DNA from: Pedobacter sp. D749
GTDB taxonomy: Bacteria > Bacteroidota > Bacteroidia > Sphingobacteriales > Sphingobacteriaceae
DNA length: 64,000 nt
Assembly: GCF_019317285.1 (NCBI RefSeq)
Contig: NZ_CP079218.1
Coordinates: 1,550,001 to 1,614,000 of the forward strand
Direction: 5' to 3'
A program made the position numbers and the translations under genes. The notes under the pieces are model-generated. The model did no database searches. It worked only from the letters and a program-made list of their open reading frames with translations, and was not told the origin of the DNA. How positions within the stretch are numbered: the stretch's first letter is position 1; each line of letters begins with the position of its first letter. Positions 9,524 through 18,620 of this stretch are shown in pieces.

Positions 9524-9549
9524 TTAATTAATTTTAAAACAGACGAAAT

Positions 9550-9849
9550 ATGCCACCAGCAGCCAGATTAACCGATTTTCATGAATGTCCAATGGTAACT
9601 CCGGCACCTGTGCCTGTACCGCATGTTGGCGGACCGATTATAGGACCGGGCGAACCTACTGTATTGATAGGCAAATTACCAGCCGCCAGGGTAGGCGATA
9701 TGCTGGTTTGTGTAGGACCGCCAGATAGCATTATAAAAGGTTCTGCATCGGTAATGATCGGCGGAATGCCGGCAGCCAGAATTGGAGACCCAACCGCGCA
9801 TGGCGGAACAATTATGCTAGGTGCATTTAATGTAATGATAGGCGGTTGA
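9550..9849 (+). CDS. PAAR-domain spike tip protein
   Basis: This 99-residue protein is a single PAAR domain. It contains PAARLTD at the N-terminus and two further PAARVGD/PAARIGDPTAH repeats, with His/Cys residues (H11, C13, C54, H84) able to hold the metal at the cone tip. PAAR proteins cap the VgrG trimer and sharpen it. The gene follows the spike gene at 26 bases and appears intact. No effector domain is fused to it. Confidence 0.93.
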   Translation: MPPAARLTDFHECPMVTPAPVPVPHVGGPIIGPGEPTVLIGKLPAARVGDMLVCVGPPDSIIKGSASVMIGGMPAARIGDPTAHGGTIMLGAFNVMIGG

Positions 9850-9879
9850 AATGGAACTTAACAACAAAAAGTAGCTTTC

Positions 9880-10190
9880 ATGGGTGATAAAGTAGATGGA
9901 AGCATGCTAGCTGTTAGAACTGAAGTGACCAGAGTGATTAATGAAAACAAGAACGGAGAGGTGCTTGATGATATTGTTCGGTAAAGGCTTCTATTGCCTC
10001 CAGAAGAGGAGAACAGGCTACATTTAAAGATAAAACTGATCCTGAATATATAAAGCATGCTGCCAGAATTACAAATGAGGAAGTAGAATTAGCACGTTTG
10101 GAAGTTGTTAGGGCTCGGCAATTGGCAAATAAAGCTGCTGCCAAATCGAAGCCTCAGGCAGATTCCGATGATGGCTGGACAACTGTTTAA
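9880..10190 (+). pseudogene. Broken ORF downstream of PAAR
   Basis: An ATG at 9880 starts MGDKVDGSMLAVRTEVTRV and stops at 9984 after 34 residues. From there a different frame is open to 10190 and reads KASIASRRGEQATFKDKTDPEYIKH (first part), then an E/A/R-rich helical stretch, ending DDGWTTV. Composition is coherent across the shift, so one frameshifted gene of about 100 residues is likely. No family was recognised. Its position suggests a former cargo or accessory gene of the injection system. Confidence 0.45.
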
Positions 10191-10311
10191 TAAATTTACA
10201 GCGCTATAGTATCGCTTTTCAATACCCTTAAAAAAATAATCACTACACCGTCGGCTATTTTATGGATAAACATGCCTATACTGATGAACGTATAAAACAA
10301 GCGTGTTTATA

Positions 10312-10338
10312 TAGCCCCATGCTTTTGGCACAGGGCTA
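10312..10338. terminator. Weak hairpin after the island
   Basis: TAGCCC at 10312 and GGGCTA at 10333 pair around an imperfect inner stem. On the minus strand it follows the stop of the unknown gene at 10371, where it could end transcription. Confidence 0.3.
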
Positions 10339-10370
10339 CCGAAATATTTTTTATTTAAAAAAGCGGACGA

Positions 10371-10925
10371 TTAAAACGCACCGTCTTCTTTAACCATTTT
10401 ATTAATGGCTTTTTGTACTTTGATCACATCTGTTTCAACTGTTTTTCTAACCGCTGCATCAAATGATGCTGCAAATTCTGTACTGATAGCAATCTGGTCT
10501 TTTTCATTCAGTACATTGAGTACAAAAGCATGGCTTCCGAATTTAAATCCGCTTTTTATTCTGATCACGTCTTTTTCAAAGATTTTCAAAAATTCGTAAC
10601 TGTTACTGATCTGATCAAAACAATCTCTTACCGCTTGAAAAACAAGGTGGGTTTCTATATCCAAACCGTTTATAATTACCGTAACCGAAGTGAGGTCATT
10701 TAGCTCTGGAAGAAGGTCTTCACTGTAAATAATGTCTTTCGGATCCAGGATTACAACCGTTTCTTTATCTGCACTTTCACCTGCCTGTTGTGTTAATTGT
10801 ATAGTGGCATTACCGTCTTTTAGGGTAACGGTGCTTGCAGAAGTTTGTTCAATTTTAATATCGCCAATGGTATCTTTTATAATGCCTACAACAAGTTCTA
10901 GCGCTTTTGATTGGGTATTGTTCAT
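10371..10925 (-). CDS. Hypothetical protein, 184 aa
   Basis: The protein has a normal start (MNNTQSKALELVVGIIKDTI), no signal peptide or membrane segment, and a mix of beta-rich N-terminal half and helical C-terminal half ending in a lysine-rich helix (KVQKAINKMVKEDGAF). Composition and codon use are like the neighbouring real genes. No domain was recognised. It is transcribed towards the injection-system island and stands alone, with 180 bases of gene-free DNA below it. Confidence 0.7.
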   Translation of the reverse strand: MNNTQSKALELVVGIIKDTIGDIKIEQTSASTVTLKDGNATIQLTQQAGESADKETVVILDPKDIIYSEDLLPELNDLTSVTVIINGLDIETHLVFQAVRDCFDQISNSYEFLKIFEKDVIRIKSGFKFGSHAFVLNVLNEKDQIAISTEFAASFDAAVRKTVETDVIKVQKAINKMVKEDGAF

Positions 10926-11680
10926 TATGGTATTTTTTACAAAGGTAATGCTTGCCTACGGTGCCGGATAATTATCATTTAAAATAATACAATATTTGTT
11001 GCTAAGTGTTTTATTTTTAATGGCTTAATTTTTTTATGTTAGCTGGTGTTATTTTATTTCAACTGTTTGTTAGATGAAGAAGGTAAAGCTGCAGATTATC
11101 CAAAAAGGATTTCGTGAGGGTAATTGCTCCGTATCCTCGTAACCGATTTCTGATATGCGATCTTCATCAAACTGATAAATGCTGGCTCCCGGATAGCAGA
11201 TGTGCGGAAGGGAGAGCTCGGCAATAATAAACTAGACCTGGCCCGCTTTTTTCAATTGATTAATTCATTTCATGTAGTTCAACAGTCATAAAACCTTTTT
11301 CTTCACTATACAGCAAATATTCAATTACAATAAAAACAAGCGTTTTTTTTTAGGGAAAATGCCAATTTCTTCATCTAAAGGAATCATTAATTGCTTTATT
11401 AGTTAAAAAAGTACCCTAAATATGCTGTTTGCACTTATAAATCAACTTTTTATGTGCTAAACCACGATTTTCAGAATGGAAACCTGAAGTTCAACTTCAT
11501 TATAACTTCATAAATCTGTATTTATTTCGCCTTCGAATTAAATCATTGCGTAACCACAATTTATTGAAATCAATTAAGTATCTGCAAACCGGTCGTAGAT
11601 AGCTTTTCATTATAAATTGATTGCCAATGAAAACTAATTAAAGAAAAAATAAATCAGATTAAAACCATTAACGAAAAAAA
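10926..11680. other. Gene-poor stretch upstream of the efflux operon
   Basis: It contains a possible SnoaL-like remnant on the minus strand (11070-11231) and then about 450 AT-rich bases leading to the efflux operon, which should include its promoter. No clear operator palindrome was seen. Confidence 0.5.
11070..11231 (-). pseudogene. Possible SnoaL/NTF2-like C-terminal remnant
   Basis: A minus-strand open stretch with no start reads GASIYQFDEDRISEIGYEDTEQ before a low-complexity end. The phrase resembles the last strands of SnoaL-like proteins (f.fdedGkI.e....). It is preceded in frame by a stop at 11232-11234, so only about 50 codons remain. Confidence 0.25.
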
Positions 11681-12763
11681 ATGAAAAGAGTTCTCATGTG
11701 CTTAGGCTTGTGTACTTTGCTTTACGTAACAGGTTGCACCTCGAAGAAAGAAGAAAAGGAAGAAGTAGCTACTTATGCAGTAACCACTCCGTTAAGGATG
11801 GATACTTCCTTTACCAAAGAATATGTTTCGCAGATTAAATCCGTTCGGAACATAGAAGTTAGGGCCCAGGAAAAGGGTTATCTCCAAAATATTTATGTAG
11901 ATGAAGGCCAGCATGTAAAAGCAGGTCAGCTGTTGTTTAAGATTATGCCTAAAGCAGCTCAATCTGAGTTGCTAAAAGCACAGGCTGAAACTAAATCGGC
12001 AGAAATTGAACTGGAAAACACCAAATTACTGTCAGATAAAAATATCGTTTCTAAAAATGAGCTTGCTATGGCCAAAGCCAAACTGCAATCGGCTAATGCC
12101 GAAACTTCTTTGGCTAAATTCCATTTGTCTAACACCGAAATCAGAGCGCCATTTGATGGCACCATCGACCGTATTCCTTTAAAATTGGGTAGTTTGGTTG
12201 ATGAAGGTGCTTTGTTAACCAGCCTGTCAGACAATAGCCAGGTATTTGCCTACTTCAACGTATCAGAGCCGGAATATTTAAACTATCAGAGCGCTGCAAA
12301 GGCAAAAGGACAGCAGGAAGTAAGTTTATTACTGGCCAATAACGAGTTGCTAAAATCGAAGGGTAAAGTTGAGGTGATCGAAAGTGAATTTGATAACGAA
12401 ACTGGGAACATTGCATTCAGGGCAAGGTTCAACAATTCCGATAATTTACTAAGAAACGGCGAAACCGGTAAAATCCAGATGGTTGTTCCTTTAAAAAATG
12501 CCATTGTTATTCCACAGAAAGCAACTTACGACATCCAGGATAAAACTTATGTTTTCGTAATTGATAAAAGCAATAAGGTACACTCCAGGGCCATTACCAT
12601 TGCAGGCGAGCTGCCGGATTTATACATCATCGGCGACGGCATCACAATAGAAGATAAGATCTTACTTGAAGGTGTACAGAAAGTTAAAGACGATGATAAA
12701 ATTGCCTTTAAATTCCAGCAACCTCAGGATGTGATGAAACAATTGAGATTGAAAACAGAATAA
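11681..12763 (+). CDS. RND efflux periplasmic adaptor lipoprotein (AcrA/MexA type)
   Basis: This 360-residue membrane-fusion protein bridges the inner-membrane pump and the outer-membrane factor. The N-terminus is a lipoprotein signal with lipobox VTGC (Cys19). It is followed by a lipoyl half (IRNIEVRAQEKGYLQNI-like, ending EGQHVKAGQLLFKI), a short alpha-hairpin (residues ~90-145, rich in KAQAETKSAEIELEN), the returning lipoyl half (IRAPFDGTIDRIPLKLGSLV) and beta-barrel/membrane-proximal domains. It is the first gene of a three-gene operon, 24 bases before the pump. Substrate cannot be told from sequence. Confidence 0.95.
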   Translation: MKRVLMCLGLCTLLYVTGCTSKKEEKEEVATYAVTTPLRMDTSFTKEYVSQIKSVRNIEVRAQEKGYLQNIYVDEGQHVKAGQLLFKIMPKAAQSELLKAQAETKSAEIELENTKLLSDKNIVSKNELAMAKAKLQSANAETSLAKFHLSNTEIRAPFDGTIDRIPLKLGSLVDEGALLTSLSDNSQVFAYFNVSEPEYLNYQSAAKAKGQQEVSLLLANNELLKSKGKVEVIESEFDNETGNIAFRARFNNSDNLLRNGETGKIQMVVPLKNAIVIPQKATYDIQDKTYVFVIDKSNKVHSRAITIAGELPDLYIIGDGITIEDKILLEGVQKVKDDDKIAFKFQQPQDVMKQLRLKTE

Positions 12764-12787
12764 TCTAAACCCCTCCATACTTATTTT

Positions 12788-15700
12788 ATGTTTAGTAAAT
12801 TCATACAAAGGCCCGTCCTTTCTATCGTAATATCGCTTATTATTGTGTTTCTCGGGGTGCTGGCCATCAGTTACCTGCCGGTAACACAATTCCCATCCAT
12901 TTCACCGCCTAAAGTAAATATTACGGCAGAGTACCCTGGAGCAAACAACGAATTGTTGATTAAATCGGTGGTTATTCCGCTAGAGCGTGCACTTAACGGC
13001 GTACCGGGAATGAAATATATTGCTTCTGATGCAGGTAACGATGGTGAGGCATCAATCCAGGTGGTATTTAACCTGGGTACCGATCCCAATCAGGCTTCGC
13101 TTAACGTACAGAACCGTGTAGCGGCCGTTACCAATAAACTTCCACCTTTAGTGGTTCGCGAAGGGGTTAAAATTACCCGTGAAGAGTCGAACATGTTGAT
13201 GTATATCAACTTGTACAGTAAAGACCCTAAAATGAACCAAAACTTCCTGTATAACTATGCCGATATCAACTTGCTTTCGGAGCTAAAAAGGGTTGATGGT
13301 GTAGGTTTTGCCGATATTTTGGGAGATAGGGATTATGCCATGCGTATCTGGTTAAAACCAGACCGTATGCAGGCCTATAAAATTTCTGTAGATGACGTAA
13401 TGAAGTCGCTTGACGAACAGAGTTTAGAAGCCTCTCCAGGTAAAACAGGAGAGAGTTCGGGTAAACGTTCGCAGGCTTTTGAATATGTGTTAAAATATTC
13501 AGGTCGTTTTAATACCAAAGAAGGATATGAAAACATCGTGGTAAGGGCAACTCCTAATGGAGAATTGCTTCGCTTAAAAGATATCGCTGATGTAGATTTT
13601 AGTGCTTCTGCTTACAATTTATACTCTACCTTAAACGGTAAGGCATCTGCTGCGATCGTTTTAAAGCAATCTTATGGCAGTAACGCTAGTCAGGTTATTA
13701 AAGATGTTAAGGCTAAAATGGCCGAGATTAAATCGGCTTCATTTCCTAAAGGCGTAGATTACGAAATCAGTTACGACGTTTCCAAATTCCTGGACGCATC
13801 TATCGAAAAGGTAATCCACACTTTGGTAGAGGCTTTTATCCTGGTGGGTTTAGTGGTATTCTTATTCCTTGGCGATTGGCGTTCAACGCTTATTCCAGCC
13901 ATTGCTGTACCGGTATCCTTAATCGGAACCTTTGTGTTTATGCAGTTCTTCGGCATTACACTCAACTTAATTACCCTATTTGCTTTAGTATTGGCCATTG
14001 GGGTAGTGGTTGATGATGCGATTGTGGTAATTGAGGCGGTGCATGCCAAAATGGAGCACGACAGGCACCTTTCGGTACTCAAAGCTACACAGCAGGCCAT
14101 GAAAGAGATTGGCGGAGCAATTATTGCGATTACCTTCCTGATGGCATCGGTATTTATTCCTGTAGCATTTATGTCTGGTCCGGTGGGTATTTTCTACCGT
14201 CAGTTCTCCATTACCATGGCAACGGCAATCATTCTTTCGGGTATTGTGGCGTTAACGCTTACACCGGCATTATGTGCCATTATGTTGAAGAACAATCACG
14301 GTTCAACCAAAAAGAAAACCATTATCGACCGTTTCCTTGATGGTTTTAATAATGGTTTTAACAAACTGTCTGGTAAATATGAACTGGTATTGAGCAAAGT
14401 AGTAAGCCGCAGGATATTAACCTTTGGTATATTAGTTGCCTTTTGTTTGGGTGTTTGGGGATTAAGTGGAAGTGTACCATCAGGATTTATTCCTAACGAA
14501 GATCAGGGGATGGTGTATGCCATTATCCAGACGCCTCCTGGGTCTACTTTGGAGCGTACCGACCAGATTGCTGAGAAACTGCAAAGAATGTGTGAAGACA
14601 TTGACGGTGTAAAATCAGTTTCATCATTGGCAGGATATGAAATCCTTACGGAAGGTACAGGATCTAACTCGGGTACCTGTTTAATTAACCTGAAAGATTG
14701 GAGCGAACGTAAACATTCTGCAGCAGAAATTATTGAAGAGCTTGAAGAGAAATCAAAATCTATCCCTGGTGCAACCATCGAATTTTTCCAGCCACCAGCA
14801 GTTCCGGGTTATGGTGCCGCAGGCGGTTTCGAGCTTCGATTATTAGATAAAGCAGGTAGTGGCGATTACAAAAAAATGGAAACCGTTGCCAAAGATTTTG
14901 TACGCGAGCTGAATAAACGTAAAGAGCTTTCATCCGTATTTACTTTCTATAGCGCAAGTTTCCCGCAATACATGCTGGATGTTGATAACGACATTGCGCA
15001 ACAAAAAGGAGTAAGTATTGATAATGCGATGAATACCCTGTCAACATTTGTAGGGAGTAATTACGAAACCAGCTTTATTAAATATGACCACCAGTATAAA
15101 GTAATCGTACAGGCCTTGCCTCAATACAGGGCTTTACCAGAGGATATCTTAAAACTGTCGGTTAAAAATGACCGCGATGAGATGGTGCCTTTTTCAGCCT
15201 TCATTAAAATGCGTAAAGTTTATGGTTTATCGGAGATTACCAGACACAATATGTATAATGCTTCAGAGATCAGCGGACAATCTGCTCCAGGTTATAGCTC
15301 AGGTGAGGCCATTAAAGCCATTACTGAAGTAGCCAAGAAAACTCTGCCAAGGGGATTTGGAATCGATTGGGCAGGTATTTCTAAAGATGAGGTATCAAGA
15401 GGCAACGAGGCCATTTATATTTTCCTGATCTGTTTAGGATTCGTGTACCTGGTGTTGGCCGCACAGTATGAAAGTTTCATTTTACCACTTTCGGTAATCC
15501 TCTCTCTACCGGCCGGTATTTTTGGCGCATTCCTCTTCCTTAAATTATTGGGACTGGAAAACAACATTTATGCACAGGTGGCCATGGTAATGTTAATCGG
15601 TTTACTGGGTAAAAATGCGGTGCTGATTGTGGAGTTTGCTACGCAGCGCCAAAGTCAGGGGGCAACAGTGCTTAAAGCGGCCATGGAAGGTGCAAGTGTG

Positions 15701-15958
15701 CGTTTCCGTCCGATTTTAATGACCTCTTTTGCCTTTATCGCAGGTTTGATCCCTTTAATGATTGCAACAGGACCGGGTAAGATCGGTAACCGTACCATTG
15801 GTTCGGCTGCTGCGGGTGGTATGCTTTTCGGTACCATTTTCGGCGTAATTGTGATCCCTGGGTTATATTATATATTCGGAACAATTGCAGCTAAACACAA
15901 GCTCATCAAAATTGAAGAAGAACATCCGTTAACTGAAGAAATTGAGAATAATGTTTAA
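12788..15958 (+). CDS. RND multidrug efflux permease (AcrB/HAE1 family)
   Basis: This 1056-residue inner-membrane proton antiporter is full length for the HAE1 family. The start FSKFIQRPVLSIVISLIIVFLG is typical of the first transmembrane helix. Two periplasmic loops of about 300 residues each alternate with helices 2-6 and 8-12. The proton-relay aspartates of helix 4 are Asp409 and Asp410 (IGVVVDDAIVVIE). It forms the drug-binding trimer with the adaptor encoded just upstream and the outer-membrane factor whose start overlaps its 3' end by eight bases. Confidence 0.97.
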   Translation: MFSKFIQRPVLSIVISLIIVFLGVLAISYLPVTQFPSISPPKVNITAEYPGANNELLIKSVVIPLERALNGVPGMKYIASDAGNDGEASIQVVFNLGTDPNQASLNVQNRVAAVTNKLPPLVVREGVKITREESNMLMYINLYSKDPKMNQNFLYNYADINLLSELKRVDGVGFADILGDRDYAMRIWLKPDRMQAYKISVDDVMKSLDEQSLEASPGKTGESSGKRSQAFEYVLKYSGRFNTKEGYENIVVRATPNGELLRLKDIADVDFSASAYNLYSTLNGKASAAIVLKQSYGSNASQVIKDVKAKMAEIKSASFPKGVDYEISYDVSKFLDASIEKVIHTLVEAFILVGLVVFLFLGDWRSTLIPAIAVPVSLIGTFVFMQFFGITLNLITLFALVLAIGVVVDDAIVVIEAVHAKMEHDRHLSVLKATQQAMKEIGGAIIAITFLMASVFIPVAFMSGPVGIFYRQFSITMATAIILSGIVALTLTPALCAIMLKNNHGSTKKKTIIDRFLDGFNNGFNKLSGKYELVLSKVVSRRILTFGILVAFCLGVWGLSGSVPSGFIPNEDQGMVYAIIQTPPGSTLERTDQIAEKLQRMCEDIDGVKSVSSLAGYEILTEGTGSNSGTCLINLKDWSERKHSAAEIIEELEEKSKSIPGATIEFFQPPAVPGYGAAGGFELRLLDKAGSGDYKKMETVAKDFVRELNKRKELSSVFTFYSASFPQYMLDVDNDIAQQKGVSIDNAMNTLSTFVGSNYETSFIKYDHQYKVIVQALPQYRALPEDILKLSVKNDRDEMVPFSAFIKMRKVYGLSEITRHNMYNASEISGQSAPGYSSGEAIKAITEVAKKTLPRGFGIDWAGISKDEVSRGNEAIYIFLICLGFVYLVLAAQYESFILPLSVILSLPAGIFGAFLFLKLLGLENNIYAQVAMVMLIGLLGKNAVLIVEFATQRQSQGATVLKAAMEGASVRFRPILMTSFAFIAGLIPLMIATGPGKIGNRTIGSAAAGGMLFGTIFGVIVIPGLYYIFGTIAAKHKLIKIEEEHPLTEEIENNV

Positions 15959-17384
15959 GAATAATCTTTATAAAGGCCTTGGATTGGTGTTAATATGCGC
16001 AGCATATACCGCCTGTAAGCTACCGGAAGTAGCCCAACGTGCCGAAAATAAAAATGTACCTGTGAGCTTTAATGGCTCACAGGATACAGTAAGTACAGCT
16101 GGTATTCAATGGCGTAACTTTTTTACAGATCCTAACCTTATCAACCTGATTGATACCGCACTTAAAAATAACCAGGAGCTGAATATTACGCTTCAGGATA
16201 TTGAAATTGCCAAAAATGAAATCAAGGCCAGAAAAGGAGAACTTTTACCAAGCGTAACCTATGGCGCTGGTGCCGGATTTGATAAAGTGGGCCGTTACAC
16301 CAGTTCGGGTGCCGGCGATGCTTCTACAGAAATTACGCCAGGCAAAGGTGTGCCAGAAGTACTGCCTGATTATCACTTCGGTTTACAGGCCAATTGGGAA
16401 GCGGATATCTGGCATAAACTGCGCAATTCGAAAAAAGCTGCTATTAGTCATTATTTATCAACGGTTGAGGGCAAAAACTTTGTGATTACCAATTTAATAG
16501 CCGAAGTAGCCAATTCATATTATGAGTTATTAGCGGCCGATAACCAGTTAGAAACGGTAAAAAAGAATATTGAGTTACAGCGCAATGCTTTGGAATTGAT
16601 GAAAATCCAAAAACAGGCTTCAAGGGTTAACGAACTTGCTGTACGTAAATTTGAAGCAGAGGTATTAAGTTCAAAAAGTTTAGAATTTGATATTCAGCAG
16701 AACATAACCGAAACAGAGAATAAAATTAACTTCCTGTTGGGGCGTTACCCTCAACCGATAGTCAGAGACAAATCTAATTTTACAGATCTGGTTCCGCCAA
16801 CTGTACAAACAGGTTTACCTTCACAGTTATTGGCTAACCGTCCGGATATTAAACAGGCGGAGTATGAACTAGCCGCTGCTAAATTAGATGTTAAAGTAGC
16901 TAAAGCACAGTTTTATCCATCATTGGGTATTTCCGCTGCAATTGGTTATCAGGCTTTTAATCCTTCATATTTATTAAGAACACCAGAATCTTTAATTTAT
17001 TCTTTAGCGGGAGATTTAGCCGGGCCACTGATCAATAAAAATGCGATAAAGGCTGAATATTTAACAGCAAATGCCAAACAGTTGCAGGCAGTTTTTGATT
17101 ATGAAAAAACCATTTTAAATGGTTATATTGAAGTCGCCAATCAGTTGTCAAAAATTAGTAATCTGCAGAAAAGCTATGATCTGAAGTCGAAACAGGTTGC
17201 TGCACTTACGCAGTCGATTGATATTTCGAACGATTTGTTTAAATCTGCCAGAGCCGATTATTTTGAGGTATTGATGACTCAACGCGATGCATTACAATCG
17301 AAATTAGAGCTGATCGAAACTAAAAAACAACAGTTAAATGCTGTAGTAGATATTTATCATGCGCTGGGTGGCGGATGGAGATAG
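15951..17384 (+). CDS. Outer-membrane efflux lipoprotein (TolC/NodT type)
   Basis: This 477-residue protein is the exit duct of the tripartite pump. The ATG at 15951 was chosen over an upstream TTG because it gives a compact lipoprotein signal with Cys22 in AYTAC. Two OEP repeats are visible, each with long helices; the first holds WRNFFTDPNLINLIDTAL near residue 50 and the second starts near LLANRPDIKQAEYELAAA. It overlaps the pump gene by eight bases, so translation is coupled. It is followed by a good terminator hairpin. Confidence 0.95.
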   Translation: MFKNNLYKGLGLVLICAAYTACKLPEVAQRAENKNVPVSFNGSQDTVSTAGIQWRNFFTDPNLINLIDTALKNNQELNITLQDIEIAKNEIKARKGELLPSVTYGAGAGFDKVGRYTSSGAGDASTEITPGKGVPEVLPDYHFGLQANWEADIWHKLRNSKKAAISHYLSTVEGKNFVITNLIAEVANSYYELLAADNQLETVKKNIELQRNALELMKIQKQASRVNELAVRKFEAEVLSSKSLEFDIQQNITETENKINFLLGRYPQPIVRDKSNFTDLVPPTVQTGLPSQLLANRPDIKQAEYELAAAKLDVKVAKAQFYPSLGISAAIGYQAFNPSYLLRTPESLIYSLAGDLAGPLINKNAIKAEYLTANAKQLQAVFDYEKTILNGYIEVANQLSKISNLQKSYDLKSKQVAALTQSIDISNDLFKSARADYFEVLMTQRDALQSKLELIETKKQQLNAVVDIYHALGGGWR

Positions 17385-17789
17385 TTAAATTGCTATAACC
17401 TCATTTCATTATTATCCTTATAAATCTAGTTAGGCTGTTCCAAATCGGAGCAGCCTTTTTCTTTTTCTTGTCATTCTGAGCGCAGCGAAGAATCTTTATA
17501 GCTGCTAACGCTCGTTTCTATTCAGCGTTAAATACCTTTCGGTATCGTCATTGCGAGAAGGCTTTTTCAGCCGACGAAGCAATCTTACAACGATCGCTAT
17601 TAGCGTATGCATTAAAATGATAGCTTTTCTTTTTTGATCTGTGAACAGTTTATCGTTACAACCAGCAACCACCTTACAATAGCCCTCTTACCCTTTGTTC
17701 ATTTATTTATCATAAAATTCATTTTGCAAACAATGCCATCTGCCTGCGGTTATCTTTATCATTGAATTTATCATCATATCTGAAATAAA
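17385..17789. other. Intergenic region with dispersed repeats
   Basis: After the terminator at 17432-17462 it carries two dispersed elements: TCATTCTGAGCGCAGCGAAG... at 17471-17497 and a CGTCATTGCGAGAAGG...GAAGCAATCTTAC element at 17546-17588 that recurs at 63776-63870. The rest is AT-rich sequence leading to the aldo/keto reductase. Confidence 0.7.
17432..17462 (+). terminator. Rho-independent terminator of the efflux operon
   Basis: Arms AGGCTGTTCC and GGAGCAGCCT pair with one wobble around a five-base loop and are followed by a T-run, 47 bases after the operon stop. Confidence 0.85.
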
Positions 17790-18620
17790 ATGGGAAAAAC
17801 TACATTTAAATTTGGCGAATTAGAAGTTAACCGCTTAGGTTATGGCGCAATGCAATTAACCGGTAATGGTGTTTTTGGGGAAGTAGAAGACCGGGAAAAT
17901 GCAATCACGGTTTTGCGCGAAGCAGTAGCGAATGGCGTTAATTTTATTGATACTGCAGAGGCTTATGGACCAAAATTTAACGAGACGCTTATTGCCGATG
18001 CTTTATCACCTTTTCAAAAAGGTCTGTTTATAGCCACTAAAGGCGGTTTTGATCGACCGGGTCCAAATAATTGGGTGCCTAATGGTGCACCAGAAAAAAT
18101 CAGACAAGATATTGAAGGAAGTTTACAACGTTTAAAAGTAGATTCAATCGATTTATGGCAACTGCACCGCATTGATCCCAATGTGGATGTCGCGAAAACC
18201 CTGGCACCGGTGGTAGAAGCCGTGAAAGAAGGTAAAATAAAAAATGTAGGCTTATCAGAAGTAACCATCGATCAGATTAAGCAAGTGCAGGACATTCTTC
18301 CGATAGTTTCAGTTCAAAATTTATATAACCTTAGCAACAGACAGTGGGAGCATGTTTTAGATTTTACAGCAGAACAAGGTCTGGCTTTTATTCCCTGGTT
18401 TCCGTTAGCTTCTGGTCCGCATAAGTTAGCTGATAAGATTAAAGCAATTGCCGAAACACATCACGCTACAACTGCACAGATTGCTTTAGCCTGGTTATTA
18501 AAAAGATCATCAAATATCCTTTTAATCCCTGGAACAAAATCTGTAGAACATTTAAAAGAAAATTTAAAAGCCGCAGAAATTGAATTGACTGAAGAAGAAT
18601 TTGAAAGTTTAGCGCAATAG
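17790..18620 (+). CDS. Aldo/keto reductase family oxidoreductase
   Basis: This 276-residue NADPH-dependent carbonyl reductase has a (beta/alpha)8 barrel. The catalytic tetrad is visible: Asp54 and Tyr59 in NFIDTAEAYGP, Lys84 in FIATKGGF and His126 in DLWQLHRIDP. The coenzyme-binding end is present (LLKRSSNILLIPGTKSVEHL). The substrate is not predictable. The gene is flanked on both sides by dispersed palindromic repeats and has no operon partner. Confidence 0.93.
   Translation: MGKTTFKFGELEVNRLGYGAMQLTGNGVFGEVEDRENAITVLREAVANGVNFIDTAEAYGPKFNETLIADALSPFQKGLFIATKGGFDRPGPNNWVPNGAPEKIRQDIEGSLQRLKVDSIDLWQLHRIDPNVDVAKTLAPVVEAVKEGKIKNVGLSEVTIDQIKQVQDILPIVSVQNLYNLSNRQWEHVLDFTAEQGLAFIPWFPLASGPHKLADKIKAIAETHHATTAQIALAWLLKRSSNILLIPGTKSVEHLKENLKAAEIELTEEEFESLAQ

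Noticed and set aside
5916..9849. A complete type VI secretion system
   Set aside because: The sheath is a single phage-type protein rather than TssB/TssC, and no membrane-complex or baseplate genes are present.
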